Assembly (NCBI GenBank): GCA_017354895.1
Contig: CP071497.1
Coordinates: 3,906,001-3,970,000, forward strand
DNA from: Podospora comata
Taxonomy: Eukaryota > Ascomycota > Sordariomycetes > Sordariales > Podosporaceae
Reading direction: 5' to 3'
Length of the DNA stretch: 64,000 bases
The position numbers were made by a program, and so were the translations under genes. Shown piece after piece: positions 33,125 to 45,065 of this stretch. The notes beneath the pieces were generated by a model that ran no database searches, was not told the DNA's origin, and worked only from the letters and a program-made list of their open reading frames with translations. Every line of letters starts with the position of its first letter. Position 1 is the first letter of the stretch.

Positions 33125-33819
33125 GCAGGCTTGGTGAGTGGGGGTTTAGTTGGGCTGGGATGCAGTTTTTGAAGCATTTTTAGGTGGGAGCTGGGTTTAT
33201 GGCCTGGTGTTGATGCTGTCGTCACTTTGAGGCGAACACGGATAAGGCACCGAGTCTAGCTACTGAAATCGCATGGATCCTCCTTTGCGAATAGCTTCGC
33301 TGCCACATACCTACCTTCATTTTGCATTCCGTGATCGCCAATTATCTCATCTCATGCCTAGAAAGTTTTGCTGGTGGAGAGCCGCGCAGGTGGGTTGGCC
33401 TCCAGCAACGGGTGGCATGTTCTCCGCCGCCCCTGCCTTACAACTCGGGGCTGGCTTCAAAGAAAGTCAGACAATCATTCTGGCCCACAGCCCCGAGAGC
33501 CATTCTCGTCACTTGGAAGCACATATCCGTACGCTGCGGACCGGGAGCAATGGTGGACGTCACGAGCTCCACCTCGAGGTACAGGCCAGCCTGGAGCAGC
33601 ATTAAAGCAGCACTTACGGCCGAGAAATTGTGGGAACATCTCGTTATTTTATTCGAATGGTTGAATCGGATCATGCAGTGAATCTACTTGCTTCTTGTGG
33701 GCCACGGCCACTCTCGGGTGAGTATATATTCTTGTCCTCCTGCTCCCGTTGTCTTCTCCTCTTCCCTAACAATCCATCAGACTCACAACCACCGCCTCCA
33801 ACCACTCACCGTGATCACA
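33125..33819. other. Intergenic; promoter of secreted paralogue B
   Basis: No gene seen; three overlapping open frames at 33270-33680 share no motif. TATATATT lies at 33723-33730, about 90 bp before the start codon of paralogue B. Confidence 0.45.
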
Positions 33820-34630
33820 ATGTTGACAATCTCCACCGTCTTCGCCAGCCTTCTGGCTCTCTCCACGGTGAGACCATACCTCCACACCCCTTGACTTTCC
33901 ATCATCAAAGTCTCACTAACTAGTATCTCAGGTCACTCTGGCCATTCCCGCCCGCCGCGCCGATGACCCCGGCCCCAACTCGGGCATTGACCCCCAGGGA
34001 ATCCTCGGCTACGGCACCGTCCCCATCTCCTGGGACCTCCCAACCGACCTGAAAAACCCCTCCGCCGGCACCATCACCGTGACCGGCACAGTCCAAGAAG
34101 CCGTCGCAGCCATGGAAGCCGCCTACCCAGGCTGGAACGCCACCTTCCAGTCCAAGCTTTCGGCCCCCACCGCGGAGCAGCAGGAGGACGGCGACGATAC
34201 CTCTGACTTGGGCCTCTTCTCCTTCCCCACGCGCGAGTCGTTCACATGCGACCTCCCTTACGTCCAGGCCAGCAAGCGTATGATTTGGGATGGCATCCGC
34301 TACCTCCGCACATTGAGTGGTTCGGCCAAGAATGGCCCCGGCAGTCCGGGCAAGGGCAACTGCGGGAGGGTGAGCTGCAGTTGGAGTGCGGCTATTTGGT
34401 GGTGCAATGATGTAGGTTTTGTCGTGTGTGATGTTGATCTATGGAAAATTACTAACAATGACGAAACACAGAATAACTTCGAGAAGGAGGTTGGGTGGAA
34501 TGATATTGCTGATGGTGCTGAGTTCCTCTGCCGCTCCGACTGCGTCCACAGGAAGAAGGACGTCTTGGGCCAGGTGTTTTACACGGATAAGTGGAATGTG
34601 ATTGTTCGTCACGATCAGAACAACTGCTAG
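33820..34630 (+). CDS. Small secreted cysteine-rich protein, paralogue B (CGRVSCSW family)
   Basis: Three exons, 33820-33867, 33932-34411 and 34472-34630, give 228 residues; all introns are phase 0 and at the same protein positions as in paralogue A. Exon 1 (LTISTVFASLLALST) is the signal peptide; IPARR may be a processing site. Shared segments are SAGTITVTGTVQEAV, YPGWNATF, FTCDLP, ..YLRTLSGSAKNGPG, NCGRVSCSWSAAIWWCND and NNFEKEVGWNDIADGAEFL. It differs by an acidic EQQEDGDDTSD insert, two additional cysteines (LCRSDC) and a longer C terminus ending in NNC. The two genes clearly arose by tandem duplication, followed by considerable divergence. Function unknown. Confidence 0.88.
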
Positions 34631-34892
34631 AAACCACGAGGATGGTTGGCAAAAGGGCAGGGGGTGTTTGGGTGGAGCTATGTCCGGATGAGACAGCAAT
34701 GATAGTCTCGAGTGGATCTGCGAGACATGATAGCCTCACATTGCACAAATAACAGACAGCTTGGTTGAGGATGATTCCAAGGTCAACTTTGTTGTTGTGA
34801 TATGTCCTGTAGCTAACCAAATGGACCATACAATCCCAGATATCCTATCCAACCCAGTACCCATCGTCAGGCCCTAAAACATAGACCAGCCC

Positions 34893-35344
34893 TTAACGGG
34901 TGCTGCACCTGTAGGATCCAATGGTGGTGCGATCGCCAAAGGTAGCGCAGCCGTTGACGCCGTTCCTCCAAATCTGGCCGCCAGTGCAGCCCCCGTTACT
35001 GTAGAAGATGCAGTTCTCTCCGGTGCCGTGGCGGATGGAGACGATGGGGAGATGGCCGCTGCAGGCCTGGGCGGGGGCTCCGTTTCTGGCGTAGTGGGTG
35101 CAAGACACGCCCGGCATGGACTGGCCGAAGGTGAAGCAGGTGTCGTGGAAGGTGCTGCCGCGGAGGACGCGGTTCTGGACCTGGTCGTTGCAGATTCTGC
35201 TGTCGGCGTAGCCGATGACTGTGGAATAGGTTAGTGATGGGGAAGAGGGCAAAGGGAGGGGGGTGTGGTTGACGTACTCTGCCAGGCTGAGGCGGACTGG
35301 GCCGCTGCGAGGAGGGAGACGAGGGAGGTGAGGGAGAGCTGCAT
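34893..35344 (-). CDS. Small secreted protein with eight cysteines
   Basis: Two exons, 35344-35278 and 35218-34893, give 130 residues; donor GTACGT and acceptor TCCACAG join in phase 1. Residues 1-20 (QLSLTSLVSLLAAAQSASAW) are a signal peptide. The mature protein of about 110 residues has eight cysteines (SRICNDQ, HDTCFTF, GVSCTHY, QACSG, ENCIFY, GGCTGG, NGCATF, YRCSTR), fit for four disulfides. It resembles the compact apoplastic-effector or antimicrobial style of fungal secreted proteins but matches no family I can name. It converges on the secreted pair to its left. Confidence 0.85.
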
Positions 35345-37196
35345 TTTGGTGGTTGGTTGGTTGGGTTGTGTGGAAGTGTAGGATGAGGATGGGTGAAGAT
35401 GATGGGACTGATGGGGGTGATGAAGGTTGTACTTGTAGTTTTTGCATTGGCTCTTTGATGGAGAAGAGTGTATAGAGAATTGTCCGAGTGATCCAATCGC
35501 TGGTTTAGTCGGTCCACTGCTTGTGGAGGAGGATGTCTGCATTGTCGACCAAGCCATGGTGATTTTCTTTTCGTACTCGGCATCTTGGGTGTTGATGATC
35601 GCGAGTATGACGGGTGTTTTGGTCCGGGTGAGCATGGATGCTCCATAGCTCCATAGTATGAGTAGGGATGGTGATCCTGATGTGGATTCACTACTCGTAT
35701 GAACGAACCGGGGAAGATGGTGTACCGTAGTGTGGTGAGGTGTTGTTGCAACGTTAATAGGTGGATCGTATATGGAGGTAGGCTAGGCAACAGTACCAGC
35801 GATTGGATGTCTAGGGAACCGTACATTAGGGGTGCTTCTATTTCATATTAATTGAGCTAGGGCTAGATCAGTGTGGAGATGTCGACTCTATGCTACTTAT
35901 GATCTAACTCCTTGGTTTACTTCCACCGATCTGAGTCGCGCGTTGTTGAGGATGTTGCGTGTTTGGGTCTCTTACCTTATCTTGTATGGGCTCTTCCTGA
36001 GAGCGTCAACCCCGAAGCATTGAGCCGTGGTATTGTGCGATACTCATGTCATCTAGCACATACATCATTCTCCAATTGACCTAAATTCCACCTATCTAAC
36101 TTTCCCCGAGCGGCCTCGGACTCAGGGTCCACGTCACAGACGCTTGGGTCTTGTGTTGTAACCTCTCTAACCTTGAATCTACTAACCGCTCAGACATTGT
36201 AACCTTACATACCATTTCCTCGGATTTTCGGTAAATGAATATCTGAGTCCGAACCTGCTAGCATGGTTTTCTTTCTGTTGCTCCAGCTGGGTTTATTCGC
36301 AATGCTTTCAACCATTGATGCTGACCCCACTGGACAACAAAAAGTCTCGCGTTCCCTCTTCACCGATCTTTGACTTCATAGCTCCAAACACAAACTTGGC
36401 ACCTCTTGCCTGCCCAAGTTGGAATAGCTGTGCATAGGAAGGGTGGATACCGCGGAGCCAGTACCTTATGCTGTACCGGGTGTGCCGGTGACCCGGTAAC
36501 CTGTATCCACCATCGCCTTGGGGTTGCACCCGAGGCTTGAAGTGGCAACTTAATCAGTGGGATGGGTCTGGTTAGGTGTGGAGTGATGGGATTGTTGATG
36601 AGGTTTGAGAGTCCGATGCTCCGGATGTGTGGGAGAGCAAGAATGGAGAGTTAGTATTGTTGTAAGACGTCCGTAGAGGGGAATCTCCGGGAAAGCTATC
36701 CAACGCCCGTCTTCGGCGTATCCTCAGATCTTGATGTCATTCCAACGGTTTGATCTGTCGCACTTTGCGGTTCAACAACACATCAGAGAGATGGTAGTTT
36801 CAAAATACCACTCATGAATTTCGCACGCAAAGCCATGCTGGCACGAATAGGGCTACAGCTCGGTGGGACTTAACCCCAGTGTGAGTTGGTGACTGGAGGA
36901 AGTGGAGAGCATCAGATCCCTTCTCTAGGGCCGCTAGTGGCAATTGGGCAGCTGAACCCCTCCCCTTTACCCGTTACCGCGCTTCCTGATCCTCCATCAC
37001 CATCTTGTCGACACGTTGGTAACGACTTGAGTCCAATCCCCAGTCATGGGCTTCCCGCCAGGTCAGTAGCCAAGATGTTATATACATGGGTCAGTCATCT
37101 ACCCCCCTTCTCCACCAAGACGCCACCGGTGCTGACAGCCTGGGTCGCTCAAGGACCCTGAAGAGACACCAACCCCGGAGAGCCTCCACACATGTT
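35345..37196. other. Intergenic, no gene seen
   Basis: About 1.85 kb. Promoter of the eight-Cys protein at the left; the rest holds no motif-bearing frame. The Tc1-like element begins at its right edge. Confidence 0.4.
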
Positions 37197-38490
37197 CTGT
37201 GGTGCAGGGGTAAGTTATGCCTTCTTGTCAAGTACTCGCGCTAGTCAAGGTCCACCCTGGCGGTTGTATTCTACAAAATAATCACCATATCTATAGCTAG
37301 TATTTTGTATGCATACCATTCGCTGCAATTACTGCCTCACACCGACTGGGCATCGAATCCAACAGCGTTTGAAGGTAAGATTCCGGAAGCTCTTGCCAGG
37401 CCTCCTCCACGTACCTCTTCAACTTCGCGTACGACGGCTTCTCCTCAAGGCCGTATTTATCCTCAATATAATCCTTCATCCAATTCCAACAGGATTCAAT
37501 AGGGTTTAAATCTGGGGAAAAAGGAGGCCAATCAACTACTCTAATCTTCCTATTCTCAAGATCCTTCTTCGTACCGGCCGCTCGATGGCCAGGTGCGCCG
37601 TCCTGCATAAAAGAAAGCTGTAAATGGTGTTGCTCGAAGGTATCGTCAATAAATTCGTGGACGTTAGGAAGGATATTCTTTCGGTAAGAATACTCATTGA
37701 TCTATCCCCATTCCTTTTCCCAGAAGATACCAGGGCCTTTAGTTGAGCCGTAAAAGCAGCCCCAGAACATCCGCCCTCCTTTTCTCTGGTGCTTTTCAAC
37801 GATACAAGTAGGGTCCCATTCCTCGTCGATTCGGCGTGTAACATACTGCTTACGGTGAGGACCACTAACTACCCAGGTTTCGTCACTCCAAAGGATTGTA
37901 CGCCATTGTTCGAGAGTCCAGTCTTTATGTTCTATAGCCCAGGCCAGTCGCTTTTGCTGGTTGGCTTCTGAAATAGGAGGCTTCTTCCGAGCAACTCGAC
38001 GGCGAAATCCGTGGCGGTAAAGGGCGTTGCGAATTGTAATCCAGTTAAGAAGGGAGTTGAAAAGGGCAATAGAAAGCTCCAGGAAGCTCATCCGACGGTG
38101 TGCCTTTGATTCACACACATACCGAATAAGCTCGAGCTCTTGATCGGCCGTAATAACGCGTGGTCGGCCAGATCGTGGGGCGACCTCGGCCGCCGGGGCT
38201 CGTATCGCATGGCGGATTTGGTATTTCGTATAACCAGTGGTTTCTTGAATTCGGGGTTGGCTAAGGTGGCCGTCGAAATAAAGGGTACGAATTCGTTGAC
38301 GCTCTTCAGTAGTAAGGTGGCGATTGGGAGCCATTGTGGTGCTGGCTGGCTGGCTAAGTGGTGTTGAAAGGTGGAAAATACTGGTCTGGAGGAAATTGCG
38401 GTAGAATTTTGGCCGAAGTTGGCCTAGCCAAAAAAACAAGGCCCTGGGCGGTACTTGACAAGGGGGCAAAACTTTTGTACGTAACCACAG
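37197..38490 (-). mobile_element. Tc1/mariner-type DNA transposon
   Basis: Imperfect terminal inverted repeats of about 39 bp lie at 37197-37235 and 38451-38490. Each starts CTGTGGT and ends with an exact CTTGTCAAGTAC; between these, most positions match, with one length difference. The element is about 1.3 kb and carries one transposase ORF. No clear TA duplication is seen at the flanks. The Fot1/Tc1-like size and the DD34E motif place it in the Tc1/mariner superfamily. Confidence 0.85.
37297..38334 (-). pseudogene. Tc1/mariner transposase with one in-frame stop
   Basis: A frame of 345 codons from ATG 38334 to TAG 37297, interrupted once by TAG at 37702-37704 (after KEWG). The N terminus has helix-turn-helix character (HLTTEERQRIRTLYFDGHLS, TTGYTKYQIRHAI) and a GRPR hook. 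Catalytic residues are LWSDETWV (first Asp), FMQDGAPGHRA (second Asp) and LNPIESCWNW (Glu), with 34 residues between the last two, that is DD34E. All the rest is intact, so inactivation is recent or the stop is a single mutation. It would not make a full transposase. Confidence 0.88.
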
Positions 38491-38494
38491 TTCA

Positions 38495-41400
38495 ACATTT
38501 GAGCGTCCTCGACTCTTCCAGGACACCCGGGTGGCATCCGACTCTAGCAACGCGGAATGCAACCTGATCACCTTCCTTGCCGCGGTCCAGAAGCACAGGC
38601 TGCCCTTTCTGCGCGAGACAGACTGGCAACCGTCTCTGCTGGCCAGAAAGGGTGGCCCGTAAGATGTGACTCAGGAAACGCTGAGGGAGGGCATTGACTA
38701 TGCCTACAAGCACGTGTCGGAGAAGGACAGGTCCTTCCCTAGCGAGACGTACCGTCGTCTTATTGACGAGATCAATTTTTGTGCCGCCCAGTTGTGAGGG
38801 ATCACACACACAGTGCCCGCCTGCGTGGGATCTGCTGGGAGGTTCCGCTTGTGAAGCCCCTCAAGAATAGTGAGGCGTGGCCAATCCTTGTTTTCGAAAA
38901 GGCTCACTGGGGTGATCTTTGGCAGTTTGCGAGGACTCCGGCTGGTCGGGAGTTGGGGTTCGAAGAGCGACTCAAGATATGCCTTGAGGTTGGCCGTGCC
39001 ATTGCGGATATGCATTCCAATCGTGAGTTGCAGCTGTTCCCGTGGTCGCCACAGTGTTCACTGACTCTTGAACTGGTTAGACATCATACACGGCGATATA
39101 AAGCCCGAAAATGTCCTCATGTTGAAGAGGGAGGATGGCTCGCTATCAGCCAAAGTCGCCGATTTTGGCTACCTCGCCTCTTCTGGTGATATTAGCAACC
39201 TGTTGGAGCTGCCCAATACCTCTCCATGACATGCACCCGAGCGCCAGGAGCGTTCTAACCTTGCGCCAGCCGAGGTAATGACTGCGGATATCTTCTCCTT
39301 TGGCATGGTCTCTCTATGGTTTGTATTCGAAAAGAAGCTTTTGAAGATGGCGCAAAGTCCCGATCATGTGCCCGGGTCCTGTTTGGATTACCTGGGTGAC
39401 CTGGGGCCTGATAGGAGCCAGGCTATAGCAAACAAGCTTCGCTCCGCCAACTATCTGCCAGATCCAGCTATCTTGAAGATTCTCGCAGGCCAGCAGAGTT
39501 TCGCCGTGCAACTGGCACAAACACTGATCTCAGGACGGGATGGCCTTGACGGGAAGCTGGGGACTGAGTTTAAGCCGCTTTTTGAGGGTACTCTTGCACT
39601 GGATCCGAAAGAGCCTGTGGCTGACCTGAGAGTGTTACTTGAGCTCAAGGCCCCAGATCCGTAAGTATCTGTCTATCAATGAGAAGAACAAGCTTTCAGT
39701 TGGTTATTATCATACTAACCAGGCGCGCAGAAACATGCAACCAATTGGCCTCGGCCCACATGTCAGAGGGTAGTTGATGTGGACTTCAAGGTACTTATGA
39801 GCCTACCCAGGTACATATTCAAGCTTGATATACACCCGCTGTCCATATTGCCCATGTAGCTCTCGGATAGCCTGCGGAGGCTATATGTCTGTGACTTCCG
39901 ACTGCGGTATTGCGTTCTCAGAGCCCTCGCCGAGATAGTGGTATCCAATCCCGAGAGCCCATGCGCCGCCGACTTGGCACTTTGTCATGACCTTTGCTTT
40001 GGGAGCCTGAAAAAGACCAAGGAAGCGACGGGCAGTAAACCGGATCTTGACCTCGACACTGATCTGGCACAGAAAATGGCTGCACTGGATTTGGAAGGAC
40101 TGGGCTTCGCCTGGGACGAAATGAGCCGCATTAACTCTGGGGTCGTGAGGTCATACGTCGAGCAAGACATTCTCGCCCAGGCCGCAGCAGTGACTAGACA
40201 GGACTTGGAACACGTGCAGCATCTATTGAGTCCCGGAAACACAGTGGCTCTAGACATCAAGTGCAGGTTGTTTGGGATTCTACTGGCTCAAGGTCGGTAT
40301 GATAAAGCCAGAAGGCTCAACCGCAAAGTCATGACGGAGTCGACGGCAGCACTGGGTGCGAAGCACCGCCGGAGGCTCATCGCCTCGAATCATCTGGGCG
40401 TTATTGATTATCACCATTTCTACGAAGACGTTGAGGGTGAAGGTCAGAAGTTCCGGAATGCTATGGCACTGACCGCTGAATTCTTTCACCAGTGGAAAGA
40501 GGCTTTTGGCGAACGCGATCTCGACACATTGAAGAGCATGAGCCTTTTGGCAGGGCTTGTCGTTGAGCAGATGCAATGGGTTCGAGCCAAGGAGATCCAT
40601 ACTCCTGGTGAGGATTACGAAAGAAACGCTGGGGCATGATCACCCATCGACCTTGAGGAGGGTGGCAACGCTATCGACACTGCTGTACAAGCTAGAGCAG
40701 TTCACCGAGGCGAAAAAGGTATGCGAAGAGGTCTTTTCAAACCCGAAAGAGGCTTCTCGGAGAGAACCACGCGGCCACTTTCAATGCCATGAACCAACTG
40801 GAGCTCGTTGACAGCGGAGATGATCCCTACGACGACTTGATGCCCTTTGAGGCGTACACGAGGGGTATGCAAGCACTCCGTGACAATCACCGCACTTATA
40901 CAGATTCCGTCATACACTTTGACACGCAGAATGGCCGCCAAAGATGCCAGTGCCAGGAAACAGGCACTGGTCTTCCAGTGGGACATTGTGCAAGTCTACG
41001 AGCGGAGATCCGATTCTGACGCGTGATGTGCGCGGCCTGTACCTGCAGACTCTGAGACTGGCCAAAGCCCTGAATGAAGACCAAGATAACAAGGACTTAT
41101 TTGACCAGGCGCTCGGGTATCTGCAGTGGGTCCTTGGCGACTGTGCAAAGAAGCTGGGGGAGGCCAACAATTTTGCGCGCGAGGTGGTCCTGGAAATTGG
41201 GCGGGCTAACCTGGCGAGAGGCGAATTGGAAGAAGGCACTGAGCAGATTGGTACTGTGGTGGATGTACGAACTGCCCAGTATGGAGAGGATCATCTTGAT
41301 ACTCTCGTGGCTTTAGAGATGGAGGCGGAGGGGGCCTGGGAGATGGGCTTACAGGCTCGGGCACTTGATTGCTTGAAGGATTGTATCGAGGAGGCGAAAG

Positions 41401-41585
41401 CACTTGTGCGGTTTGAGCATGGGTTTACCAAGAGAATGCGAGAACACTGGCAGATGTGGGCTAGCCTTGGCAACGGTGGAAGAGGCAACTCTAGCGGGGA
41501 AGGCAGTAGGGGGGGAGGTAATCGGGGGAGGGGTAATAGAGGACGGGGCAATAGGGGAAGGGGAAGTAGGGGGCGGGGCGGGTAG
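38495..41585 (+). pseudogene. Decayed protein kinase-TPR gene with an RGG tail
   Basis: Homology runs through several frames. 38500-38660 is an N-terminal segment (LITFLAAVQKHRLPFLRETD), stopped by TAA, then a new stretch (REGIDYAYKHVSEKDRSFPS). From 38800 kinase-like sequence appears: ARLRGICWEVPLVKPL, LVFEKAHWGDLWQF, then after a recognisable intron IIHGDIKPENVL and VADFGYLA; another stop follows, then PAEVMTADIFSFGMVSLW. 39938-40800 carries TPR-like helices (GRYDKARRLNRKV, HPSTLRRVATLSTLLYKLEQ). It ends at 41583 with an NRGRG-repeat tail. Intron sites persist between broken frames, so decay is fairly young. A Tc1 element adjoins its 5' end. Kinase/TPR proteins belong to the fungal NLR-like style of gene. 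Confidence 0.8.
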
Positions 41586-44500
41586 GAAGCGGGTAAGAAG
41601 GGTATGTAGAAGACGACTATGGGCAGTAAGTCAGGAACGTTGGCAGGTTTCTACGCTGGGTAGATGGTGAAAGATCTGTTCGCGCACAAATTCACATTTC
41701 GATACACATATTCAACCTGGCAGGTAACACAATGGACAGTTCCTACCCACCCGGCAGAGCAAGAATTATCCTGTTGGGCGACAATTTATTTGGCACTTTA
41801 TGGTGTGACATTCATATCGGCAAGTGCCGAGTGGAACGAGAGCATTGATGCGACACTCTGGTCCCAGAGCCACGTCCCGATGCTGCCCTAGAAGAAGTTA
41901 CATCAGCTTTTCTAAAAGTGCGGACGCGTTGGTCACTATGCCGTCAGCAATATTTGAGAAAATGAGTTGGTTCTTGGGTTGTAGACATGGAGCCAGATTT
42001 AGACTTGAGGACATCTTGCGTTGGAAGCAAAGAGGGACGAGTGCCTATACCTTGTTCATGGGGCTGTAGATGATGTTGCGTAAGCGCTTGGTACGACATA
42101 CTTAAATGTGTCTGTTTGTTGCTAGGTATGGCGTGATGGTATGAGGGCGGTTTGTGGGAACGATACTGAAATCATTCTTTGGGTTTCAGCATGAAGCACA
42201 TCAGATAGCGGAGGTACCTGGCCTTTGTGGAACTCATCCATCTCCTCCTATAACTCGCAGCTCGGCAATCGAGTTTGACTCCGTATCTGCCTTACTTGCC
42301 GGATTGCAGAGGGGGTGTTACACTACATTTGCCAGTACGGAAGGTATCGTCAGGAACCGCAGCTTGGATGCCCTCGTTGACCCTTTTGATGACCTACTTC
42401 GCATGGCGATCAATTAGAATATCCTGTGGGCTAGGTTTCACAGCATTGAAGTTGGTCACTCCTTTGACGGTCAGGACGGCAAGCTCAACACGTGAGGTGA
42501 GACTGGGTTACCAGTCCCACTCGCTAGAAGAAGGTGATACACTCACCGAGTTCTCTTGCACTATTCCGCTATCTCCGAGGTCACTAGCGTAATTCTTCCC
42601 AACTGTCAGTCACGTTCAATGCTACTGTTGCAGTGATGGGACGAGACCAAAAAACCCCGAGCTATCCGTTCGCTTGGGAATAAGGTGGTCCTGTCAAATA
42701 GATTAAGTCGGTAGTTCGACCTTTCAAGCCATTCAAGCGAGGAAAATAGGAAGGATCATGTGGCATCAGGGACTGCATGGAAGAAGCCGTTGGGGATTCT
42801 GAAGGAAGTTTTTTGTGCCGCGCTATTGCAGTCTAAGAACAGGGAAACTCGATGGCTATGCTGTGGGAAATATAGTGTGTTTAATATCAAGCAATAAGCG
42901 ATTTCCAGGCGCCCGGTTCTGCTCTGTGAAACTCAGCCCTGCCCATAGGTTAAGTGATGAATTGACAGCTAAAGATCGACAATCTTGACAGGCGGGGGGA
43001 CCTGGGGTAACCGTGCTGGATCGGACCCAGACCAAAGAAATCAAGCTGCGGATTTAACACAGTTTTCGATCTACATACCCGATGAATCCTTCAATCACGA
43101 AAGTGACGGTCATAGCTACGCCACGGCGTATAAGCTAATAGCACCGAATCGCATGGCTGTACTTTGCAGTCTCCTCGGAACAAACTGCCGATAGGTCCTA
43201 ATGCTCCTCAGCCACGCAACAAAAGCTGGTCGCTGATGGCCGTGGCCTCCCTTCTCGAATTTTGAAACCAATCAGTGCTTACCCTTTGCGAAGGAGCAGG
43301 TGCAATCTCCCTCAGAGAACACGAACAGAATGCCGGCATCCCAAGGTTACATTCTTCGCACTGCGACGTTGGGACCGTGCAGGAAGGATGTTAGCGAACG
43401 CGAACTGACACGTCCCGCAGGCTGTCGTTGGGACGGTGGCACCCCATGCAGATCAAAGCCGGGCTTCGCACTCCAGCGAGTCCGTTAAGGGATTCCGAAC
43501 CCCTATCGTTCTTCCAGAAGCTTACGAGCTTAAAATAGATGAATATTGCGACGGTGATATACATCTTGTTTCTCACAGCATTAATACAACGCCATCGCTA
43601 ACTCCGCGAACCACCATAGTTACCCCTGGGTATTGTTAGTGGTGGGCTTTTACAATATGAACAGGTTCGAGAAAGAATTCGTAAGCTCTTCAATAGTGTG
43701 ATGTCAACTTCCAGCCGCCGTAACGCTCAATAATCAATACGCCCATAGCAGACTAACAAGGTTGGCCGTTTGAACTTAAAAAGATGAGATGACGGGTGGC
43801 GCCGGCTCGGATTGAGGTTTGTACGACTAACCTCAACCTTGGCATAAGGGACGTTTGTAGGCCAAGCAGACGTTGGATGCGATATGCGGCCGTCTTACTC
43901 ATGCACTGAGATCTCGACCTGATTCATGTGATTAAGAAGAAGCTCGTCGGATCTCGTGTGACCAATGCCAGAGCTCTGGAAACCAACACGAACAACGATG
44001 ACGCTCTGGCAAGGTTGACAAGGACCACTTCTCCCGGGAGCAGCCACGTGCAGCCGCATATCACACATCTCCACTGCTTACCTATTTTCCTACCCATGAG
44101 CCATGGGTCCTAGGTACTGTTCCTCCCGACAAAAACGGCTCCCGCGCCACACTGACCTTGACATCTCGCGGGTGCGCTGCGCTCGGCCGAATCCTTCTTC
44201 ACACCGAATTCTGCTCCATACCCAGGGTAGTTTGGATACCAACTAGGTTCCCATCACGAGAGCCCTCTGACTCCTATCCGCAGTCACCCACTACGGAATG
44301 TGTAACCCCCCGCGCGGCCCTAATTTTCATCCCATATTGCGACCCTAACGTTGACGCAGAGTACACTCTGCGGCTCGTACCACGTGGCCCCATGTCCCTC
44401 GTCTGAACAATAGGGGCACCCGCAAGCTGGGAGCAAAGACCCAATCCGAGCTTGTCACCATTCAAGGAAAGGATCGTCACCTTGCAGCTTTTATTGACAT

Positions 44501-45065
44501 CTAGCGCCTCCTCTGGCATCAACATCAGCCATGACAAGCCCTCGAGAGCTGATGTCGTATATACGAGACGGCACAAAGTTCCTCGACAGCTTCATCGTGT
44601 ATCAGGCACTGATACCTAGTCGTTCAGGAACAAACATGACAATGCTTAGACACGGCTCTTTGATCCCGCAGGGTGCGTGCTCAAGCTGACCACCACTGCC
44701 ATCCCCACGCTCTGGACGAATGCGGCGCTGTTAAAATTACCATCACCAATGCTTCCCTTTTCTGTGAAGTCTGCCTGGAGCGGTGGCATGATCGGTCCGC
44801 CGTTGCGGATGAGGCAGGATGAAGCTATCCTCGTGGACATGGAGTTATCGGGCTGGCCGGAAGCCTTCCTATACCCTGGAGGAAATATTGATTTCAAAAA
44901 CGCCTTCGTTGAAGACATCACGAGTATAAGAAGATGGCCATGTGCGCGTTATCAAACACCTTTGTCTCACATCCTCAAGCTGAGAAAGAGCCTTCGGCAT
45001 ACTACCTACTTCTTACACTCTTTTGATATCATTACTTTGCTTGACCAGCCGGTCCATCAGACACT
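41586..45065. other. Gene desert, no gene seen
   Basis: About 3.5 kb with no convincing gene. A minus-strand frame near 44646-44921 (RIASSCLIRNGGPIMPPLQADF) and a plus-strand frame at 42154-42417 have mild coding character and might be relics, but no family is recognised. The last 100 bp are the promoter/leader of the laccase. Confidence 0.4.
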
